This document shows, one piece after another, positions 40,872-47,981 of a stretch of DNA of 47,981 nt. Numbering within the stretch: the stretch's first letter is position 1; each line of letters begins with the position of its first letter. Made by a program: the position numbers and the translations under genes. The stretch is from Tubiluchus corallicola (taxonomy: Eukaryota; Priapulida; Priapulimorpha; Priapulimorphida; Tubiluchidae), in assembly GCA_030141605.1 (NCBI GenBank), contig JAQGDQ010000490.1, forward strand, positions 42,591-90,571, in the 5' to 3' direction. The notes under the pieces are model-generated. The model was not told where the DNA came from. It made no database searches and saw only the letters and a program-made list of their open reading frames with translations.

Positions 40872-42470
40872 TTGAGCACAAGAGATTGGCATTAAGATAT
40901 TTGGGTACGATGCATTTGGGCATAAGGCATTTGGGCATGAGATATTTGGGCATGAGACATTTGGGCACGAAGCATTTGGGCACGAGGCATTTGGGCATGA
41001 GACATTTGGGCACGAGACATTTGGGCACGAGACATTTGGGCACGAGACATTTGGGCACGAGACATTTGGGCACGAGACATTTGGGCATGAGACATTTGGG
41101 CATAAGACATTTGAGCCCGAGACATTTGGGCACGAGGCATTTGGGCACGAGGCATTTGGGCATAAGGCATTTGGGCATGAGATATTTGGGCATAAGGCAT
41201 TTGGGCATAAGGCATTTGGGCACGAGACATTTGGGCATGAGATATTTGGACATGAGACATTTGGGCACGAGACATTTAGGCGTAAGACATTTGGACATGA
41301 GACATTTGGGCACGAGACATTTGGGCATAAGGCATTTGGGCATGAGATATTTGGGCACGAGACATTTGGGCGTAAGACATTTGGGCACGCGACATTTGGG
41401 CATGAGGCATTTGGGCATGAGACATTTGGGTGTAACACATTTGGGCACGAGGCATTTGAGCACGAGACATTTGGGCGTAAGACATTTGGGTGTAAGACAT
41501 TTGGGCATGAGACATTTGGGTGTAAGACATTTGGGCACGAGGCATTTGAGCCCGAGATATTTGGGCGTAAGACATTTGGGCATAAGACATTTGGGCATCA
41601 GGACACGAGACATTTGGGCATGAGACATTTGGGCACAAGACATTTGGCTGTGAAACATTTGGGCACAAGACATTTGGGCGTAAGACATTTGGGCGTAAGA
41701 CATTTGGGCGTAAGACATTTGGGCATGAAACATTAGGACATGAGACATTTGGGCACGAGACATTTGGGTACGAGACATTTGGGAGTAAGACATTTGGCGG
41801 CAAGACATTTGGGCAGGAGACATTTGGGCGTAAGACATTTGGGCAGGAGACATTTGGGCAAGAGACATTTGAGCGCGGAACAATGGGGCATGAGACATTT
41901 GGGCACAAGACATTTGGGCAGGAGACATTTGGGCACAAGACATTTGGGCATGAGACATTTGGGCATAAGACATTTGAGCCCGAGACATTTGGGCACGAGA
42001 CATTTGGGCATGAGACATTTGGACATAAGACATTTGAGCCCGAGACATTTGGGCACGAGACATTTGGGCATGAGACATTTGGGCATAAGACATTTGAGCC
42101 CGAGACATTTGGGCACGAGACATTTGGGCATGAGACATTTGGGCATAAGACATTTGAGCCCGAGACATTTGGGCACGAGACATTTGGGCATGAGACATTT
42201 GGGCATAAGACATTTGAGCCCGAGACATTTGGGCACGAGACATTTGGGCATGAGACATTTGGGCATAAGACATTTGAGCCCGAGACATTTGGGCACGAGA
42301 AACATTTGGGCACAAGACATTTGGGCATAAGACATTTGAGCCCGAGACATTTGGGCACGAGACAATGAGACATTTGGGCATAAGACATTTGAGCCCGAGA
42401 CATTTGGGCACGAGAAACATTTGGGCACAAGACATTTGGGCATGAGACATTTGGGTACCAGGCATTTCGA
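40872..42470. repeat. 15-bp satellite, about 105 copies, with an internal 60-bp higher-order repeat
   Basis: Unit GACATTTGGGCAYGA. At 41943-42300 four 15-bp variants (CATGA, CATAA, AGCCCGA, CACGA types) repeat as a 60-bp block about six times. Because 15 is divisible by 3, frames stay open for hundreds of codons on both strands (His-Leu-Gly-x-Arg; Ala-Gln-Met-Ser-Arg). I treat these as satellite artefacts. Confidence 0.95.
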
Positions 42471-42754
42471 TACCCCTAAAATTAAATGTTCAATGCAGAT
42501 GAAAACATCGCAAGTTTACATTGCATTTTATTAAAAGATGACGTCATTTATTTCAGAAATGTACAAAAAACATTAAATACAAGTATAAAATGTGCGTCAC
42601 AAATAATCTGCTCACACCAAAATCTAGCCTCAGTAAAACTGGTGTAGCCATTTGACTAGCATGATAGCATAATAGTGTGTAAATGTATTCATTGGACCCC
42701 AGGACGGCAGATGTGATTCAAAAGAGACCACCTAGAAAGACATGTTTCGTTCAT

Positions 42755-43140
42755 GCATTTTCTGTATCTGTTGTAAATAAAACATGCAGATGATAAAATT
42801 TAATATTATGCGCTCAATGGTGTTTTCACGCGCTAAATGAATTATACTGTAGTTGCTTTTACTTTCAATAATACGATCATACATGCATTTTGCTGTATTT
42901 GTTGTAAAATACATGATAAAATTTAATATCATGCACTTAACAACGGTGTTTTTCCACGCGCTAAATAAGTTATACTGTAGCTGCTTTTACTTTCAATAAT
43001 ACGATCATACATGCATTTTGCTGTATTTGTTGTAAAATACACGATAAAATTTAATATCATGCACTTAACAACGGTGTTTTTCCACGCGCTAAATAAGTTA
43101 TACTGTAGTTGCTTTTACTTTCAACTATAAGATCGTACTC
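42755..43140. repeat. 128-bp tandem repeat, three copies
   Basis: TTATACTGTAGTTGCTTTTA recurs at 42842, 42970 and 43098, with CATGCATTTTGCTGTATTTG blocks between. The first copy is the most diverged. Confidence 0.9.
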
Positions 43141-43201
43141 ACGAAAACACTGCTTTCTTTTCTTACAAAAACTTACAAATAATCTTGCTGTTGAAAATGA
43201 T

Positions 43202-43377
43202 GTTAGTTTGTGATGTCTGGAATAGTTAGATTCGCCCCTTAATTAAGTTTTCAATCAATTATTTAATTATCAGAAACGCTTTTGCAGCATTAATTGCGTT
43301 AAAATGTGTGCTTTTTATCGGACTGAAAAATGGGATAGTATATGAAAAACCATCCTGTTTTCTTTCAACTTTCGTTG
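43202..43377 (-). repeat. Short interspersed repeat R6, copy d (inverted)
   Basis: On the minus strand it reads TTGAAAGAAAACAGGATGGT at the start and GCAAAAGCGTTTCTGATAAT in the middle, matching copies a-c. Confidence 0.7.
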
Positions 43378-43383
43378 TCAATC

Positions 43384-44440
43384 ACGCCTCCCGAAAGGCG
43401 CGAAAATTACGGAATTTCAAATATTCGTAGAATTTTGACGTATTTTTACTACGAGTAATAGTAAAATAATTTGGTTAAAGTCTATTTATTCTTGTGGTTA
43501 ATGCTGCTTGCTGATTATTGTTGTTTATTGCATTGCGTGTGAGGTAGCCACGATGGGCATGGCAAACTATCAAGACTTTATTTAATCAACTACACATTTA
43601 TTAAATATCAAAAACAACACGGTAAATATAAGAGGATAGTAATGCCAGCCCTCCGTCTTCAAGTCAGTTCCTAATTTCCTCGAGGTGCGGGCCTCAAAAC
43701 ACTTTTGTCTAACTACCTAAGGATTACAACATCAATCTTTACTTATGAGTCAGCCGGTCGAACATCAGCGGGTCACCTGATGCCACACCTAACTAGGCTT
43801 CTACCCACGACGATAGTTTAATCTTGCATCATCAAGTATTTAATCTTGAATTATTAATTTAATAATTTAATCGATAAATTTAATCAAAATTATTTTTAAC
43901 ACAGCTTTCCTTTACTCTTAGAATGTAATGATTATAATTTTTTTAAACACAGCACAGCTGCATTCAATTCTAAATTACATTGTAACATATTAACTTGAAA
44001 GAAATTGTACTGCTCATATATTTTATCAGAAATACTAGACCCATTAATTCTTTTTTACCATCGTTTTGTTGTTTTTATTACTACTCGTGCGAGTAATCTT
44101 GAGTGATAACACTTTTTTATGAATTACTTATGTAAAGCATATTCGAAATAAAATGTCTCAGTTTAAACATAATTTGTTATAGGATTGGATCAGACAGTTT
44201 GAACAACATGATTTAGGATCCTCACCACAACAGACTTTATACAGTATTTACAAGAACATTTACAATAAAAATCGACTATAACTACACAAGCTGACAAGCT
44301 TTACTACAAGATTACATTAGACATTAGTAATATTTAAGACTGATGCATTTCATATCATTTCATACCTCCCAAAAGACGGGAAAGCAACGGAATTTCAAAT
44401 ATTCGTAGAATTTCAACGTACTTTTACTACGAGTAATCCA
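43384..44440. repeat. Direct repeat pair about 900 bp apart
   Basis: 43384-43462 and 44362-44440 share ACGGAATTTCAAATATTCGT and TTTTACTACGAGTAAT. The DNA between has no coding signal; a LINE tail (44160-44345) lies inside. Confidence 0.6.
44160..44345 (-). mobile_element. LINE family A, 3' UTR only
   Basis: Matches the 3' UTR of the other copies (GGATTGGATCAGACAGTTTG, CTCACCACAACAGACTTTAT) with one 74-bp unit; the coding part is absent. Confidence 0.8.
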
Positions 44441-44974
44441 CCTACATTTCTTCTCACCAATATGAGCTTAATTACAAGGTATTCATACCTTTCAATTAGC
44501 AGCTGATTGATGAGAAATCTGTTGAAAACTCAGCACAATGTAGTAAGATGATCAATCAACCTTTTGGTTTCTCTGTCTTGGACAGGTTGTTAAATTAGAA
44601 GGACACTAGGGGGCGCTGATGGTACCGCTATTAGGTGGTAATTGTATGTTTTGCAAACCATCAATTGTGCACAGTTAGTGGAACGTTTTAGGGGCTTTTA
44701 TTAAACGACAATTATGAATAATTGCGAACCATGAAGTTAATTATATAGTAAGTATAGCTGGAGGTTTTAGCGTAAAATATCTTTTTTCTTTCATTCCGCC
44801 ATGTTTTCAATGACAAATCAACTTGAGTTTTTTTTTAGTGACAAATTGGCGGCGCGAATTTAGTAAATGCTGCGTGAAATTAGAACGAATCACTCGGCGT
44901 AAGCGGTGGAGGGGGAGGGGGAGGTGGAGGGGGAGGGGGCAACAGACCCCCTTTAACTTTCACAGCCACATTAC
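44441..44974. other. Intergenic DNA with a G-rich tract
   Basis: No gene. 44905-44940 is a run of GGGGGAGG-type units. Confidence 0.6.
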
Positions 44975-46252
44975 TTAAAGGACAAGAAAAGGGGCGCCTG
45001 AAGTAGGTTTCAGAAAAATCGTCTTAAAAATTATATTACTTTATAGCAATTTTATGCACATATCTTGCTCGCACTGAAAAGAGTTTTAGTTTGTTTTCAT
45101 TTTAAATCTCCCACAATACTGTTCCGAAGTCGCCATTGCATGACGTCATGTACCAAACGTAAAACAAAAGAAAAGGCAATGTTAAATTATGTCTCAAAAG
45201 ACTTTCCTTGCAAATCTACATTACTTAGATTTTCGCTTACCTGATAGAGAGATTTATGTAACTAGAAAAGGAAATTATTAATTATTTAAAATGTTTTCAC
45301 CAATTGGTAAAATTTCGCAGACTCACCCTCCAGGGTGCACCACTCAGTAACCAAAAACGTATTTTTAATCTTATTGACAAGATACAGTAATTTAAAATTT
45401 TATTTAGTTAGTGACGTGTGCACTACGAATGCTCTGATTATTTTTTCAAACTTTAAAAAATGTTACCTAAACTTGTTTCAAATGACCTGTCGTCAAAATG
45501 GCTGCGTCTAACGGTCATCGCGGGAGTTTAAATTTAGATGTTTTATACATCGTGACTGCCGATTGAAGTCCTGCACGCAAAAAGGCAGTATGTAAGCGAT
45601 ATAAAATTTCAAAACGAATTTTTCAAGATTTATGTTTATGAAGGGTTTTCTTGTGCTTTAACAACTCAGTGCGTTTTGGTGCAAAGGTAGTTGAAATTCG
45701 GGCTACTTCCCTTTCTAGAAAGCTGGAGAAGCTTCAAACTTGCATTAGTCCATTTTCTTGCCAGACAACTAGAAACAGTAACAAAATGATCAGAGCATAC
45801 TTCCATAACTAAGTAAAATTTTAAATTAATGTGTATCTTATCAATAAGATTAAAAATACTGGTTAATTTTGATTAATGAGTGGCGCACCCTGGAGGGTGA
45901 ATCAGCGACATTTTACCAATTGGTGAAAACATTTTAAATTATTAATAATTTTCTTTTCTAGTTACATAAGTCTTTCTAGTAGGTAAGCGAAAATCTAAGT
46001 AATATAGATTTGCAAGGAAAGTCTTTTGAGACATAATTTAACATTGCCTTCTCTTCCCTTCATTTACGTTTGGTACATGACGTCATGTAATGGCGACTTC
46101 AGAACAGTATTGCGGGAGATTTAAAATGTAAGCAAACTAAAATTCCTTTCAGTGCGAGTAAGATATACACATAAAATTGCTATAAAGTGATATTATTTTT
46201 TAAAACGATATTTCTGAAACCTTCTTCAGGTACCCCTTTTCTCGTCCTTTAA
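44975..46252. mobile_element. Foldback-type element with ~465-bp inverted arms
   Basis: Left arm 44975-45440 and right arm 45790-46252 are inverted copies with moderate divergence (shared TTAAAGGACAAGAAAAGGGG ends, TTTTCACCAATTGGTAAAAT and CACCCTCCAGGGTG). TTAA lies at both boundaries. The ~350-bp centre has no coding signal. A lone arm is at 12088-12360. Confidence 0.82.
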
Positions 46253-46261
46253 AGCGAGTTT

Positions 46262-46900
46262 AGTTTAAAGATAATTTATTGTAGGATTGGATCAGACAGT
46301 TTGAACAACATGATTTAGGATCCTCACCACAACAGACTTTATACACTATTTACAAAACATTTACAGTAAGAATTGACTATACCTACACAAGCTGACAAGT
46401 TTTACTACAAGATTACATTAGACATTAGTAACATTTACAGTAAGAATTGACTATAACTACACAAGCTGACAAGTTTTACTACAAGATTACATTAGACATT
46501 AGTAACATTTACAGTAAGAATTGACTATAACTACACAAGCTGACAAGTTTTACTACAAGATTACATTAGACATTGGTAGAAAATGACGGTTAGAAAATAT
46601 TAATGTACGAATATTTAAGACTGATGCATTTAATATCAGATAGAAACTACTGGAAGCGTTTAGCACGTAAAATAAAGTCATGTATGCATTGGAATATTTT
46701 ACAGTTAGCAACATAGTTAAATTCATCTTTTCCGAATAATAACAACTTCAACAGATCATTAGTTCCTAAGGCAGTTATATTAAGGTTTTCAGGCAGAAGT
46801 ATTTGATTTAGTTTACCAAACACAACAGCCCTAGTTTGTTGATACAATGGGCAGTGCAACAAAAACTGTTCAACAGTCTCGGAATCCACAGTTACTATTC
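46262..46900 (-). mobile_element. LINE family A, 3' end copy with three 74-bp 3' UTR repeats
   Basis: 46647-46889 encodes [20 protein letters not shown] and [20 protein letters not shown] then stop; the CNCGFRF motif upstream is degraded. The 3' UTR has three copies of a 74-bp unit (from 46357, 46431 and 46505). It begins ten bases from the foldback element. Confidence 0.85.
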
Positions 46901-47615
46901 AAAGAGAGCTTGAGTGATAACAGCAAAATAAACCCAATATGTTAAACGGCATGTTTTTTCCTTTAATCTTCGAGTGTAGCTAATACGAATTATAGTACAG
47001 TTTGTCGAGCTGTAGAGAAGTTTTAGAAAAATTAACTAATTTCATAATTTAAACGCAAAGACGTACAAGAAACCCCCGAAATTTGGAGAAAATTTCTTTA
47101 GATTAATTTAATCTAAATTTGATTTAATTTAATATAAATATCGTGTAAGCTGCATCTTTGTGAACTCAGTAATCTTGGAAACTGTTCCGCTAACGTGTTG
47201 CTTTTGCTGTCATTCTGTTGTCTTTTGTTATCATTCTGTTGCCGTTTGTTGTCATTCTGTTCTGTAACTCGCGGTTTCAGTAAATGATCCATTTGTGAGT
47301 TTGTCGTAATGAAAGAGTTACGCCTAATCGTGCTTTTTCTCACAATAACGTATAAAGAGTTGCGACGCATGAGATGATCCATTTATGAAGTATAATGTCA
47401 CGTTTTCGTTTGAAGTTTACATTACGTAAACTTAATGAGTTAATGCGTGGGCGTATGGGTTTATATTCGTGAGAGAACTGAACAACTTATGTAACTAAAT
47501 TTAGAATGAAGCGTTGTTTCTGGTTTTGTCTTTGCACATTTAGTGGACATACACAGCTGGAGGTAATTTTTAAAATACAATTCTCACTGCCAGATGTACT
47601 TTGTGTTGAAATGTT
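46901..47615. other. Intergenic DNA
   Basis: No supported gene. A short CATTCTGTTGTCxTTTGTT triplication is visible near 47210-47260. Confidence 0.5.
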
Positions 47616-47619
47616 CTTT

Positions 47620-47981
<362 letters not shown>

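Noticed and set aside
40849-42465. 538-codon minus-strand protein
   Set aside because: Entirely a 15-bp satellite; frames are equally open on the other strand, as expected from the unit length.

Overview
This is nuclear DNA of a multicellular animal, probably a marine-type invertebrate; the sequence does not let me name the phylum. Reasons: two spliced genes with canonical GT-AG introns at conserved metazoan positions, a DM13-domain secreted protein, non-LTR retrotransposon tails, a solo LTR, several MITE families and very heavy micro- and minisatellite content in an AT-rich background. No prokaryotic or organellar features were seen.

Layout. (1) 142-10621, minus strand: a secreted protein with a signal peptide and two DM13 domains, assembled here from six exons (10552-10621, 9730-9876, 8649-8724, 7557-7665, 5766-5940, 142-295). 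One short exon between the last two was not found. Each clearly delimited intron carries its own tandem array: GAT, then two stepwise-mutated pentanucleotide arrays, then CAT; the last interval carries a long TAGG array. (2) 10622-18120: no genes; LINE tails, a foldback element, a TTAA-flanked MITE, tetranucleotide arrays and a palindromic repeat. (3) 18301-21411, plus strand: a full-length MMS19 in one uninterrupted reading frame. (4) 21412-27837: no genes; duplications, a pogo-type MITE and 38-bp and 63-bp satellites. (5) 27838-37766, minus strand: a complete fructose-1,6-bisphosphatase gene in seven exons (330 aa), whose introns hold minisatellites, two copies of a Tigger-like element, a solo LTR, another pogo-type MITE and a hAT element with an 8-bp target duplication. 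(6) 37767-47981: no genes; AT-rich DNA, an assembly gap (40223-40481), a 1.6-kb 15-bp satellite, a 128-bp triplication, LINE tails, a 1.28-kb foldback element and a CT array running off the window end.

The three host genes have unrelated jobs: extracellular protein, cytosolic Fe-S protein maturation and gluconeogenesis. I see no sign that they form a functional cluster. The unusual content is repeat biology: single-base-step pentamer arrays (one predicted to be strongly G-quadruplex forming on the mRNA strand), a triplicated cysteine-rich ORF, several TTAA-targeting element families sharing a terminal TTAAAGGA motif, and a tandemly repeated intron segment at the FBPase exon 3 donor that looks like repeated mini-introns plus a 22-nt pseudo-exon.
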